A stretch of 64,000 nt of DNA from Collimonas sp. PA-H2 (lineage in GTDB: Bacteria; Pseudomonadota; Gammaproteobacteria; Burkholderiales; Burkholderiaceae_D). The DNA lies in assembly GCF_002564105.1 (NCBI RefSeq), contig NZ_PDBX01000001.1:2976001-3040000 (forward strand). Reading direction: 5' to 3'. A program made the translations under genes and the position numbers. The notes below the pieces were generated by a model. It worked only from the letters and a program-made list of their open reading frames with translations. It had not been told where the DNA came from and did not search any database. Numbering within the stretch: the first letter of the stretch is position 1; each line of letters opens with the position of its first letter. This document shows, one piece after another, positions 18,380 through 30,969 of this stretch.

Positions 18380-19270
18380 ATGGATCTCCTGTCTCTGGAA
18401 ATTTTCCGCACAGTAGTGCGCGAGGGCGGCATTACAAGGGCAGCCGAACAGTTGCACCGGGTGCAATCGAATGTCACCACCCGCATCCGCCAGCTGGAGC
18501 AATCGTTGGGCGTCAGCCTGTTTTCCCGCAACAACAAGCGTCTGGTGCTGACGCCAGCCGGCGAAACCCTGCTGGGCTATGCCGAGCGTCTGTTGAACCT
18601 GGCCGTTGAAGCACGCGAAGCGGTGCAGCCGGCCGTGCCGCAAGGGCGCTTGCGCATAGGCTCCATGGAAAGCACCGCCGCCAGCCGTTTACCAATACCG
18701 CTAGCGCGCTTCCACCAGCAATGGCCGGCCGTCCAGCTGGAACTGAGCACCGGCCCGACCCAGGTGCTGATCGACCGCGTGCGTGCATTCACCCTTGATG
18801 CGGCGCTGGTAGCAGGCCCATTGGATGACCCGCTGCTGACCATCTTGCCCCTGTACGCTGAAGAACTGGTACTGCTAGCCCCGCGCAACCACCCGCCAAT
18901 CAGCGGCCCGGACGACCTGCAGACCCGCACCCTGGTCGCCTTCGAAAACGGCTGCGCCTACCGCCGCCACGCCGAAAACTGGCTAGCCTCAGGCAGCATC
19001 CCCGGCCGCCGCCCCGACCGCATCCTCGAACTCGGCTCCTACCACGCCATGCTAGCCTGCGTCGCCGCCGGCGCCGGCATCGCCCTGGCCCCGCGCTCCG
19101 TGCTCGAGCTTCACAACTGCAGCGAAAGCCTAGCCATCTACCCCATAGGCCCCATCGGCCAGGTCCCAACCTACCTGATCCGCCGCCACGACTACAGCTC
19201 CCCCGCCTTCGACGCCCTCAGCCAGATCCTCCAATCTGAAGTCAAAAAATTCAACTCTGACCCCAATTAA
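18380..19270 (+). CDS. LysR-family transcriptional regulator
   Basis: A 296-residue LysR-type regulator. The helix-turn-helix is at about 1-60 (FRTVVREGGITRAAEQLHRVQ, then VTTRIRQLEQSLG) and the effector-binding domain at about 88-290. It is divergent from the nitronate monooxygenase gene, which it probably controls. Two oddities are visible. The last seven codons and the stop (KFNSDPN, 19247-19270) coincide with a copy of the GGGTCAGAGT repeat linked to the next gene, so the C-terminal tail comes from a mobile repeat. And the second half of the gene (from about 18830) is strikingly C-rich on this strand, with repeated CTA Leu codons, unlike the first half. The core domains look intact. Confidence 0.88.
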   Translation: MDLLSLEIFRTVVREGGITRAAEQLHRVQSNVTTRIRQLEQSLGVSLFSRNNKRLVLTPAGETLLGYAERLLNLAVEAREAVQPAVPQGRLRIGSMESTAASRLPIPLARFHQQWPAVQLELSTGPTQVLIDRVRAFTLDAALVAGPLDDPLLTILPLYAEELVLLAPRNHPPISGPDDLQTRTLVAFENGCAYRRHAENWLASGSIPGRRPDRILELGSYHAMLACVAAGAGIALAPRSVLELHNCSESLAIYPIGPIGQVPTYLIRRHDYSSPAFDALSQILQSEVKKFNSDPN

Positions 19271-19300
19271 ATGAAAACAATTAGGGTCAGAGTCAAATTA
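19250..19300. repeat. RAYT-linked palindromic repeat pair (REPIN-like), upstream side
   Basis: One copy reads TTCAACTCTGACCCCAATT (19250-19268) and an inverted copy reads AATTAGGGTCAGAGTCAA (19279-19296). Together they can form a long hairpin. The first copy overlaps the end of the LysR gene. The same core, GGGTCAGAGT, recurs at 19314 and in inverse orientation beyond the transposase gene. Confidence 0.8.
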
Positions 19301-19313
19301 AGAAATCACCAAT

Positions 19314-19331
19314 GGGGTCAGAGTCGAATTA
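19314..19331 (+). repeat. Third copy of the RAYT-linked repeat
   Basis: GGGGTCAGAGTCGAATTA lies about 40 bases before the transposase start, in the same orientation as the copy at 19284-19296. It may be the recognition sequence of the adjacent transposase or part of its promoter region. Confidence 0.75.
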
Positions 19332-19371
19332 ATGGATAAAATGAGGGCATCTCAATCTGCTCTCTTTTGCC

Positions 19372-20103
19372 ATGGCTCGCTTACCTCGTCTCGTCATTCC
19401 CAACCAGCCGCATCACCTGATACAACGGGGTGTTGATCGGCAGGCAATTTTTCGCGAAACCGAAGATTATGTGAATTTTCTTGGTCGTTTGCGCGATGCG
19501 GCCAGGCAGTTCAAGGTGGCCATCCACGGTTACGTGCTGATGACTAACCATATCCACCTGCTGGCGACGCCTAGCGATGTGGAGGGCTTGGCACGGATGA
19601 TGCAGTGGGTAGGGCGGTATTACGTGCCTTATTTCAACCAGAAATATGCGCGGGTGGGCACGCTGTGGCAAGGGCGCTACAGGGCTACCGTGATCGACTC
19701 GGAGCGGTATTTCATGTTGTGCAGCTGCTACATCGACCAGAATCCGGTGCGCGCCGGCATTACTTCGACGCCCGGCGAGTATCCCTGGTCGAGTTATTTG
19801 CACCATGTTGGGATCAAGCCGGATCCGTTGGTGACGGACCATGCGCTGTATTGGGCCTTGGGTAATACGCCCTTCGACCGCGAGGCTGCGTATAAAGAAA
19901 TGGCTGAGCAAGCGCTCACATCCGAGCAGGCCAAGCAATTGATGGATGCCACCAACAAGGGTTGGCCGCTGGGATCGGAAATCTTCAAGGCCAAGCTGGA
20001 AAAGCAGGGGGCCGTAAGGGTGCGTCCGGCCCGGCGCGGGAGGCCGTTCAAGGCACGGCCTGAGTTAGCCGAGGAGTCGGCGGTTCCGGAAACAAAAAAA
20101 TAA
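19372..20103 (+). CDS. REP-associated tyrosine transposase (RAYT, Y1/HUH family)
   Basis: A 243-residue single-strand HUH nuclease. The N-terminus is typical of the family (MARLPRLVIPNQPHHLIQRG). The HUH metal-binding motif is in 'MTNHIHLL' and the catalytic Tyr lies in 'CYIDQNPVRAG'. A basic C-terminal tail (VRPARRGRPFKARPE) probably binds DNA. Such genes are single-copy domesticated relatives of IS200 transposases that act on surrounding REP palindromes. Here copies of a GGGTCAGAGT repeat flank it on both sides, in one orientation upstream and the opposite downstream. There are no insertion-sequence ends beyond these repeats. It appears intact. Confidence 0.9.
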   Translation: MARLPRLVIPNQPHHLIQRGVDRQAIFRETEDYVNFLGRLRDAARQFKVAIHGYVLMTNHIHLLATPSDVEGLARMMQWVGRYYVPYFNQKYARVGTLWQGRYRATVIDSERYFMLCSCYIDQNPVRAGITSTPGEYPWSSYLHHVGIKPDPLVTDHALYWALGNTPFDREAAYKEMAEQALTSEQAKQLMDATNKGWPLGSEIFKAKLEKQGAVRVRPARRGRPFKARPELAEESAVPETKK

Positions 20104-20134
20104 CAGAAATGAGCAAGAAACTATCAAATGCACT

Positions 20135-20158
20135 AAATTGACTCTGTCCCTATTTAAT
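20135..20158 (-). repeat. RAYT-linked repeat, diverged downstream copy
   Basis: AAATTGACTCTGTCCCTATT at 20135-20154 is an inverse-orientation copy with the core changed to ACTCTGTCCC. That variant core is the one found in the two larger palindromes at 38887 and 54053, linking the two repeat families. Confidence 0.7.
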
Positions 20159-20180
20159 TTTGGTGCAAAAATTGATGACA

Positions 20181-20203
20181 TTAATTTGACTCTGACCCCA
20201 TTT
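20181..20203 (-). repeat. RAYT-linked repeat, last downstream copy
   Basis: TTAATTTGACTCTGACCCCA (20181-20200) is an inverse-orientation copy with the exact core of the upstream copies. It ends only about 8 bases before the -35 box of the gltB promoter. Confidence 0.78.
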
Positions 20204-20210
20204 ATTGTGA

Positions 20211-20239
20211 TTGAAGTCTGCAACCGTCTGCACTATTCT
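20211..20239 (+). promoter_or_regulatory. Sigma-70 promoter of gltBD
   Basis: TTGAAG (20211-20216), a 17-base spacer and TATTCT (20234-20239) give a good sigma-70 promoter. Transcription would begin near 20246, which is after the upstream ATG at 20242; this supports translation from ATG 20275. Confidence 0.65.
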
Positions 20240-20274
20240 TAATGTCCTTACTCTCAAAGTGGTGGAGCAACGTT

Positions 20275-24963
<4,689 letters not shown>

Positions 24964-25095
24964 TCGCTGGTAATCACACGATTATGCGCACGCAGCTAAA
25001 GCTACGCAGTTAAAGCTGAATATAGCCAAGTAAAGATAAGGAACGCCGCGGCCGATTTTGCCGCGACGCATCCTGCAGCCAGAAAGCGGAAGAAA

Positions 25096-26559
25096 ATGGG
25101 AAAAGTAACAGGATTTATGGAATTTCAGCGGGTCGGCGAAACCTATGAAGCGCCGCAGGCACGCAAGAAACACTACAAGGAATTCATCCTCAGCCTGAGC
25201 GACAGCGAGGCCAAGACGCAGGGTGCACGTTGCATGGATTGCGGTATTCCATTCTGCAACAACGGCTGCCCGGTCAACAATATCATCCCGGATTGGAATG
25301 ACCTGGTGTATCGCGGCGCCTACAGCGAAGCGCTGGAAACGCTGCATTCGACCAACAACTTCCCGGAATTCACCGGCCGCATCTGCCCGGCGCCATGCGA
25401 AAGCGCCTGCACCCTGGGCATCAACAGCGACCCGGTCGGCATCAAGTCGATCGAGCATTTCATCGTCGACAAGGGCTGGGAAAACGGCTGGATCGTGCCG
25501 CAGCCGGCGCTGGTGAAGACCGGCAAGAAGGTAGCGGTGGTCGGTTCCGGTCCTGCCGGTCTGGCGGCGGCGCAGCAGCTGGCGCGCATCGGCCACGACG
25601 TCACGGTATTTGAAAAGAGCGACCGGATCGGCGGCCTGCTGCGTTACGGCATTCCCGATTTCAAGATGGAGAAATCGCACATCGATCGCCGGGTTGAACA
25701 GATGGAAGCGGAAGGCGTGACGTTCCGCACCAGCGTTCTGGTGGGCAAGGATTTCCCCGCCAATGTTAACAACTGGGCCAAGAAGACCGTCTCGCCGGAA
25801 GAGATCAATGCCGAATTCGATGCGGTGGTGATTGCCGGCGGCGCCGAGCAGCCGCGCGATCTGCCGGTGCCCGGCCGCGAACTGAAGGGCGTGCATTTTG
25901 CTATGGATTTCTTGCCGCAGCAAAACAAGATCAATGCCGGCGACAAGGTCAAGGACCAGATCCTGGCCGGCGGCAAGCACGTGGTGGTGATCGGCGGCGG
26001 CGATACCGGTTCCGATTGCGTCGGCACCTCCAACCGCCAGGGCGCCGTATCGATCCAGCAGTTCGAATTGATGCCGCAACCGCCGGAACAGGAAAACAAA
26101 CCGCTAGTCTGGCCCTACTGGCCGACCAAGCTGCGCACCTCGTCCTCGCACGATGAAGGCTGCGAGCGCGACTGGGCAGTGGCGACCAAGCGCCTGGAAG
26201 GCAAGAACGGCAAGGTTGAGAAACTGATCGCCGCCCGTGTCGAGTGGAAAGACGGCAAGATGCAGGAAGTGCCGAACTCGGAATTCGAGATGAAGGCCGA
26301 CCTGGTGTTCCTGGCGATGGGCTTTGTCTCGCCGGTGGCACAGGTGCTGGAAGCGTTCGGCGTCGACAAGGATGCGCGTGGCAACGCCAAGGCGACTACC
26401 GAAGGCGACGCCTGCTACAAGACCTCGGTCGACAAGGTGTTCGCTGCCGGCGACATGCGCCGCGGCCAGTCGCTGGTGGTGTGGGCGATCCGCGAAGGCC
26501 GCCAATGCGCGCGCGCAGTGGATGAGTTCCTGATGGGCGCGTCGGTCTTGCCGCGCTGA
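25096..26559 (+). CDS. gltD: Glutamate synthase (NADPH), small subunit
   Basis: A 487-residue beta subunit that takes electrons from NADPH through FAD and two 4Fe-4S clusters and delivers them to GltB. N-terminal cluster Cys residues are in '[15 protein letters not shown]' (about 47-61) and '[15 protein letters not shown]' (about 94-108). The FAD Rossmann motif is '[16 protein letters not shown]' and the NADPH motif is '[15 protein letters not shown]'. It lies 132 bases after gltB and is followed by a strong terminator, so gltBD is a two-gene operon. Confidence 0.95.
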   Translation: MGKVTGFMEFQRVGETYEAPQARKKHYKEFILSLSDSEAKTQGARCMDCGIPFCNNGCPVNNIIPDWNDLVYRGAYSEALETLHSTNNFPEFTGRICPAPCESACTLGINSDPVGIKSIEHFIVDKGWENGWIVPQPALVKTGKKVAVVGSGPAGLAAAQQLARIGHDVTVFEKSDRIGGLLRYGIPDFKMEKSHIDRRVEQMEAEGVTFRTSVLVGKDFPANVNNWAKKTVSPEEINAEFDAVVIAGGAEQPRDLPVPGRELKGVHFAMDFLPQQNKINAGDKVKDQILAGGKHVVVIGGGDTGSDCVGTSNRQGAVSIQQFELMPQPPEQENKPLVWPYWPTKLRTSSSHDEGCERDWAVATKRLEGKNGKVEKLIAARVEWKDGKMQEVPNSEFEMKADLVFLAMGFVSPVAQVLEAFGVDKDARGNAKATTEGDACYKTSVDKVFAAGDMRRGQSLVVWAIREGRQCARAVDEFLMGASVLPR

Positions 26560-26603
26560 TTTTTGATGCGCTGCAGCTTAATCTCTGCGGTTGGAAGCAA
26601 AAG

Positions 26604-26642
26604 AAGAGTATGTCCGGGGCAACACCGACATACTCTTTTTTC
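26604..26642 (+). terminator. Rho-independent terminator of gltBD
   Basis: AAGAGTATGTC (26604-26614) pairs perfectly with GACATACTCTT (26627-26637) and is followed by a T run. Confidence 0.9.
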
Positions 26643-26777
26643 TATGTGCAGCATTTTGTTCATGCATTCAGGCAATAGTCAAACTGTTGTAATAGAGGCA
26701 CATGTCGCTCTGACTACTATTGCCAGGCCCTGAACGATTGTCGCATTTGCACTACAATACCCCCTTTGATTTATTCG

Positions 26778-27590
26778 GTGAGCAGTGTGGCAAATATCGT
26801 CGAAATTCGTGATCTGCAGTTTGGCTATGGTGAGAGGTCGATTTTATCGGGTCTCAACATGGACTTCGCACGCGGCAAGGTGATTGCCGTCATGGGCGGT
26901 TCTGGCTCCGGCAAAACCACGATCCTGCGCCTGATCGGCGGGCAGTTGAGCCCGCAGGCGGGCAGCGTCAAGGTCGACGGCGAAACCGTGCACACCTTGT
27001 CGACCGCGGGGCTGTATGCGCTGCGGCGCAAGATGGGCATGCTGTTCCAGAGCGGCGCCTTGTTTACCGACCTGACCGCATTTGAAAATGTCGCCTTCCC
27101 GCTGCGCGAACACACCGATCTGCCGGAGGACCTGCTGAGCAAGCTGGTGCTGCTGAAGCTGAACGCGGTCGGTTTGCGCAATGCCGCCCAGCTCAAGCCG
27201 TCCGAGATTTCCGGCGGCATGGCGCGCCGGGTGGCGCTGGCGCGCGCGATTGCGCTGGATCCGTCGCTGATCATGTACGATGAACCTTTCGCCGGCCTAG
27301 ACCCGATTTCGATGGGCGTCACCGCCAACCTGATCCGCAAGCTCAACGATGCGCTCGGTTCCACCAGCATCCTGGTGTCGCACGACGTCCACGAATCGTT
27401 CGGCATCGCCGACTACGTGTATTTCCTTTCGCAAGGACAGATAGTGGCACAGGGCACACCGGCAGAGATGCAGGCATCGGAACATCCGTATGTGAAGCAA
27501 TTCGTCAATGCCGAACCCGACGGGCCGGTGCCGTTCCACTATCCAGGCAAGTCGCTGGCCGAGGATCTGGGCATGAAGGGGCGTGGTTGA
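26778..27590 (+). CDS. mlaF: Phospholipid ABC transporter ATP-binding protein MlaF
   Basis: A 270-residue ATPase of the Mla system, which moves phospholipids between outer and inner membranes to keep outer-membrane lipid asymmetry. Walker A 'GGSGSGKTT', the family-specific signature 'ISGGMARRVALARA', Walker B 'LIMYDEPFAGLDP' and the H-loop 'LVSHDVHE' are all present. There is no ATG start; GTG 26778 (MSSVANIVEIRDL) is my choice, with GTG 26787 and TTG 26766 as alternatives. A TACAAT at 26753-26758 is a likely -10 box. It is the first gene of mlaFEDACB and its stop overlaps the mlaE start (TGATG). Confidence 0.92.
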   Translation: MSSVANIVEIRDLQFGYGERSILSGLNMDFARGKVIAVMGGSGSGKTTILRLIGGQLSPQAGSVKVDGETVHTLSTAGLYALRRKMGMLFQSGALFTDLTAFENVAFPLREHTDLPEDLLSKLVLLKLNAVGLRNAAQLKPSEISGGMARRVALARAIALDPSLIMYDEPFAGLDPISMGVTANLIRKLNDALGSTSILVSHDVHESFGIADYVYFLSQGQIVAQGTPAEMQASEHPYVKQFVNAEPDGPVPFHYPGKSLAEDLGMKGRG

Positions 27591-28387
27591 TGAGCTCTAT
27601 CGTTAAATTTGTAAGCAATTCCTTTGCGGCAATCGGTCGCACGGTGCGCGAATCGATTACCGGACTGGGTGTCGCCACCCGCATGTTCCTGGCGATCCTG
27701 CGCGCTTCGCTCGGCTTGTGGCGCAGGCCGCGGCTGATTACCGACCAGATTCATTTCATCGGCAATTATTCGCTGGTGATCATCGGCGTTTCCGGTTTGT
27801 TCGTCGGTTTCGTGCTGGGCCTGCAAGGGTATTACACTCTGAATAAATATGGCTCCGAGCAGGCGCTGGGCTTGCTGGTGGCCTTATCGCTGGTGCGTGA
27901 GCTGGGACCGGTGGTGACCGCGCTGCTGTTTGCCGGCCGCGCCGGCACTTCGCTGACCGCTGAAATCGGCCTGATGAAAGCCGGCGAGCAGTTGTCAGCC
28001 ATGGAAATGATGGCTGTCGACCCGATGCAACGGGTAGTGGCGCCGCGTTTCTGGGCTGGCGTGGTGGCGATGCCGATGCTGGCGGCGCTGTTCAGCGCCC
28101 TCGGCATCTATGGCGGCTACCTGGTTGGCGTCAAGCTGATCGGCGTCGACGAAGGCGCGTTCTGGTCGCAGATGCAGGGCGGCGTCGACGTCTGGCTGGA
28201 TGTGGCGAATGGTGTGGTGAAAAGCGTAGTGTTCGGCATTGCCGTAACTTTCGTTGCGGTCTGGCAGGGATACGAAGCCAAGCCGACGCCGGAAGGTGTT
28301 TCCCGGGCAACCACGCGCACCGTCGTGATTGCCTCGCTGGCAGTGCTGGGACTGGATTTCCTGCTGACGGCATTGATGTTTAATTAG
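27590..28387 (+). CDS. mlaE: Phospholipid ABC transporter permease MlaE
   Basis: A 265-residue inner-membrane permease with about five membrane segments. The 'ELGPVVTALLFAGRAGTSLTAEIG' region is recognisable as the conserved MlaE core ('GPVVTALLFAGRAG'), followed by 'EQLSAMEMMAVDPMQ'. It forms the membrane part of the MlaFEDB complex. ATG 27590 overlaps the mlaF stop. Confidence 0.93.
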   Translation: MSSIVKFVSNSFAAIGRTVRESITGLGVATRMFLAILRASLGLWRRPRLITDQIHFIGNYSLVIIGVSGLFVGFVLGLQGYYTLNKYGSEQALGLLVALSLVRELGPVVTALLFAGRAGTSLTAEIGLMKAGEQLSAMEMMAVDPMQRVVAPRFWAGVVAMPMLAALFSALGIYGGYLVGVKLIGVDEGAFWSQMQGGVDVWLDVANGVVKSVVFGIAVTFVAVWQGYEAKPTPEGVSRATTRTVVIASLAVLGLDFLLTALMFN

Positions 28388-28518
28388 TTTTTTTGCGGCC
28401 GGATTGCCGGTTTCGGCCGCAGTCACATTTGCTGCGGCGGGCAGCAGGGCGCTTTACTTCTCGTTACTATTTTCTTGAGGGATTATTCGCCTCAAGTGGT
28501 ATTTTTAAGGTGATGATC

Positions 28519-28992
28519 ATGCAACAAAAAACAGTAGACGTATGGGTTGGTATATTTGTCCTGGTCGGCGTCTTGGCTTTGGCGTTTCTGGCGCTGAAAG
28601 CCGGTAACCTCAGCACCTCGACTTTCAACAAGACTTACCCGGTAGTTACCAGGTTCGACAACATCGGCGGTTTGAAAGTGCGTGCTTCCGTAAGAAGCGC
28701 CGGCGTGGTGGTCGGGCGGGTGGCGGCTATCAATTTCGACGACAAGAATTTCCAGGCCGTAGTGACCCTGAACATGGATCAGCGCTATCTGTTTCCCCAA
28801 GACAGTTCGGCCAAGATCCTGACCGCGGGTTTGCTGGGCGAACAATATATCGGCATCGAGGCGGGTGGCGACACCAAGAACCTGGCTGCCGGCGATCGTA
28901 TTAAATTAACGCAATCCGCGATTGTGCTGGAGAACCTGATCAGTCAGTTCTTGTATAGCAAAGCAGCGGATGTAAAGGACTCTGAACAATGA
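28519..28992 (+). CDS. mlaD: MCE-domain lipid-binding protein MlaD
   Basis: A 157-residue protein with one N-terminal membrane helix (about 8-26) and one periplasmic MCE domain ('VVTRFDNIGGLKVRASVRSAGVVVGRV', about 41-67). MlaD forms a hexameric ring through which phospholipids pass. I chose ATG 28519, with AAGG 8 bases upstream; an upstream open frame to 28393 has no start signal. A C-terminal extension after the MCE fold is short. Its stop overlaps the mlaA start (ATGA). Confidence 0.92.
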   Translation: MQQKTVDVWVGIFVLVGVLALAFLALKAGNLSTSTFNKTYPVVTRFDNIGGLKVRASVRSAGVVVGRVAAINFDDKNFQAVVTLNMDQRYLFPQDSSAKILTAGLLGEQYIGIEAGGDTKNLAAGDRIKLTQSAIVLENLISQFLYSKAADVKDSEQ

Positions 28993-29729
28993 AAACAATG
29001 ACTCGCTTCGGCTCGCTGGCCCTGATCGCCGCATTGAGCGGCTGCGCCACCACCAGCAATCCGCAAGACCCGCTGGAAGGCTTTAACCGCGCCATGTTCA
29101 GCTTCAACGACACACTCGATAAAGTCGCCCTGAAGCCGGTCGCCACCGCTTACCGCAACTGGCTGCCAAGTTTCGTCCAGACCGGCGTCAACAATTTCTT
29201 CGGCAACCTGGGCGATGTCTGGAGCTCGGTCAACGGTTTCCTGCAGGGAAACGTTGCTGATGGTACGTCGGATGTGATGCGGGTGGCGGTCAACTCCACC
29301 CTTGGCCTCGGCGGTTTGCTGGATATCGGCTCGGAGGCTGGTTTGCAGAAACACAACAAGGATTTCGGCCAGACCCTGGGCAAATGGGGCGTAGGCTCCG
29401 GTCCTTACCTGGTGCTGCCTTTGTTCGGTCCATCGAACATTCGCGATACCGCCGCCTTGCCGGTGGATATGTATGGCGACATCTGGTCCTACAAGTACCC
29501 GGTGCGCTGGCGTAACACCGGCTCAGTGGTGCGCCTGATCGACAAGCGCGCCAATCTGCTGGATGCCGGCGATCTGCTGGAAGATGCTGCATTGGATAAA
29601 TATGAATTTGTGCGTGATGCCTACACGCAACGTCGCCAAAGCCAGATTCGCGGCAACGACGACGATAATGGCGACAAGGGCGGTGACAAGGGCGATAAGC
29701 CAGCCAAAACCAAGTCATCGGACGAGTGA
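28989..29729 (+). CDS. mlaA: Outer-membrane phospholipid lipoprotein MlaA (VacJ)
   Basis: A 246-residue lipoprotein with a lipobox 'AALSGC' (Cys about residue 19) and the VacJ signatures 'DPLEGFNRAMFSFND' and 'GPYLVLPLFGPSNIRD'. In the outer membrane it extracts mislocalised phospholipid and hands it to MlaC. The C-terminal 25 residues are a charged Asp/Lys/Gly repeat (DKGGDKGDK). In E. coli mlaA lies elsewhere, whereas here it sits between mlaD and mlaC with overlapping or close spacing. Confidence 0.93.
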   Translation: MKTMTRFGSLALIAALSGCATTSNPQDPLEGFNRAMFSFNDTLDKVALKPVATAYRNWLPSFVQTGVNNFFGNLGDVWSSVNGFLQGNVADGTSDVMRVAVNSTLGLGGLLDIGSEAGLQKHNKDFGQTLGKWGVGSGPYLVLPLFGPSNIRDTAALPVDMYGDIWSYKYPVRWRNTGSVVRLIDKRANLLDAGDLLEDAALDKYEFVRDAYTQRRQSQIRGNDDDNGDKGGDKGDKPAKTKSSDE

Positions 29730-29824
29730 TTTGCCGACAGCTGGAACCGGCGCTTGAATTCAGCGTCTTAGTCCCCACCTGACAGCTGTTTGAGGCGTCT
29801 ACAACCACCAAGATTGTTGAAAAT

Positions 29825-30451
29825 ATGAAAATTCTGAAAAAATACCTGGCGCTGTCGCTGACTGTCGGCAGCCTGTTGTTCACCGCAGCGGCGCAAGCAC
29901 AAGAAGCCCCTGACGCCCTGGTCAAACGCATCAGCCAGGACGTGATCGATTCCGCCAAGGCGGACAAAAGCATCCAGGGCGGTGATCAAAAACACATCCT
30001 GGCGCTGGTCGAAGAAAAGATCATTCCTTACGTCGACTTCGAGCGCATGACTTCGCTGGCAGCCGGCCGTTACTGGCGCGATGCTACCGACGACCAGAAG
30101 AAGCAGCTGATCACGCAGTTCCGCAGCCTGCTGATCTATACCTATTCTGGCGCCCTGCGCCAGGTGCGCGACCAGAAGATCGATTTCAAGCCTATGCGCA
30201 ACGATCCGGCCGATAGCGACGTCGAAGTCCGTTCGCAGGTGATCCAGCCACGCGGCGAGCCTATCCAGCTGAATTACCGCATGGAAAAATCCGGCACCAG
30301 CTGGAAGATTTATGATGTCAACGTATTGGGCGCCTGGCTCGTTGAGTCATATAAGGGTACATTTGCCTCGGAAATCGGCAAATCCGGCATCGACGGCTTG
30401 ATCAAGGTGTTGTCGGACAAGAACAAATCCCGTGCTGCTCAGGGCAAGTAA
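29825..30451 (+). CDS. mlaC: Periplasmic phospholipid-binding protein MlaC
   Basis: A 208-residue periplasmic shuttle with a cleaved signal peptide (about 1-24, ending AAQAQ) and the MlaC/Ttg2D fold: 'YVDFERMTSLAAGRYWRDAT', 'YTYSGALRQVRDQKIDF' and 'WKIYDVNVLGAWLVESYKG'. It carries phospholipid between MlaA and MlaFEDB. It lies 95 bases after mlaA, likely the same transcript. Confidence 0.93.
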   Translation: MKILKKYLALSLTVGSLLFTAAAQAQEAPDALVKRISQDVIDSAKADKSIQGGDQKHILALVEEKIIPYVDFERMTSLAAGRYWRDATDDQKKQLITQFRSLLIYTYSGALRQVRDQKIDFKPMRNDPADSDVEVRSQVIQPRGEPIQLNYRMEKSGTSWKIYDVNVLGAWLVESYKGTFASEIGKSGIDGLIKVLSDKNKSRAAQGK

Positions 30452-30483
30452 TTCTAAGTTATAGATTTTATTGATTGATTACC

Positions 30484-30777
30484 ATGTTCAGGCCATCTCA
30501 CTCGCTTACTGTCGGTAACGCCAAAGTCACTCTGGAAGAGGGCTTGCGCGCGATCGCCGGTGGCGAGACCGAGATCGACCTGAGCGAAGTGGTGGCGGTC
30601 GACTCGGCCGCCGTCGCAACCTTGCTGGCCTGGCAAGTCGCGGCATTGAATCAAGGCCTTACCCTGCATTTTTCCAGCTTGCCAGCCAACCTGGAAAGCC
30701 TGATCGACCTGTACGGCGTCACCGAATTGCTGGCGCCGGGGGCAGTAGTTGTTGCTGCCAGTACACGACATCACTGA
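30484..30777 (+). CDS. mlaB: STAS-domain protein MlaB
   Basis: A 97-residue cytoplasmic STAS-domain protein that binds MlaF and stabilises the transporter. Seen: the beta-strand start 'LTVGNAKVTLEEGLRAIAGG' and 'IDLSEVVAVDSAAVATLLAW', where the Ser precedes the conserved STAS helix. ATG 30484 is preferred over TTG 30475. It closes the mlaFEDACB cluster. Confidence 0.88.
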   Translation: MFRPSHSLTVGNAKVTLEEGLRAIAGGETEIDLSEVVAVDSAAVATLLAWQVAALNQGLTLHFSSLPANLESLIDLYGVTELLAPGAVVVAASTRHH

Positions 30778-30857
30778 CCTCATCCTTTCTCTTCCCTAAC
30801 GGGGCCTTAGTCCGCCGGGTTTGTAGTCGTTGCCCGGCCTCAGCAGCAAAAATCCAA

Positions 30858-30863
30858 TATAAT
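30858..30863 (+). promoter_or_regulatory. Probable -10 box ahead of the ABC-2 exporter genes
   Basis: A perfect TATAAT lies about 107 bases before the exporter ATPase gene. No good -35 box stands at the right distance, so it would need an activator or an extended promoter. It suggests that the exporter genes can be transcribed separately from mla. Confidence 0.4.
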
Positions 30864-30969
30864 CAAGGGTTACGCCATTAGGCAGAGCGCCAGAGCGGCT
30901 GGATGCATTGTTTCCAGGCACGCGAGCGGCAGCGACGCGGCGGCACCCACAAAGAGTATCCAGGCATCC

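Noticed and set aside
19372..20103. Possibility that the transposase is a full IS200/IS605 insertion sequence
   Set aside because: There is no second orf and there are no IS ends; the family features and flanking REP-like repeats fit a RAYT gene instead.
19250..20203. Repeats around the transposase as a CRISPR array
   Set aside because: Copies are few, in both orientations, with irregular spacing and no cas genes.
20242..20274. Extended N-terminus of GltB from ATG 20242
   Set aside because: It lies ahead of the predicted transcription start and has no ribosome binding site, whereas ATG 20275 has GTGGAG at good distance and gives the usual short propeptide before the nucleophile Cys.
30864..30969. 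tRNA-like sequence near AGGCAGAGCGCCAGAGCGGC
   Set aside because: It does not fold into a cloverleaf with T-loop and acceptor stem; it is the leader of the exporter ATPase gene.
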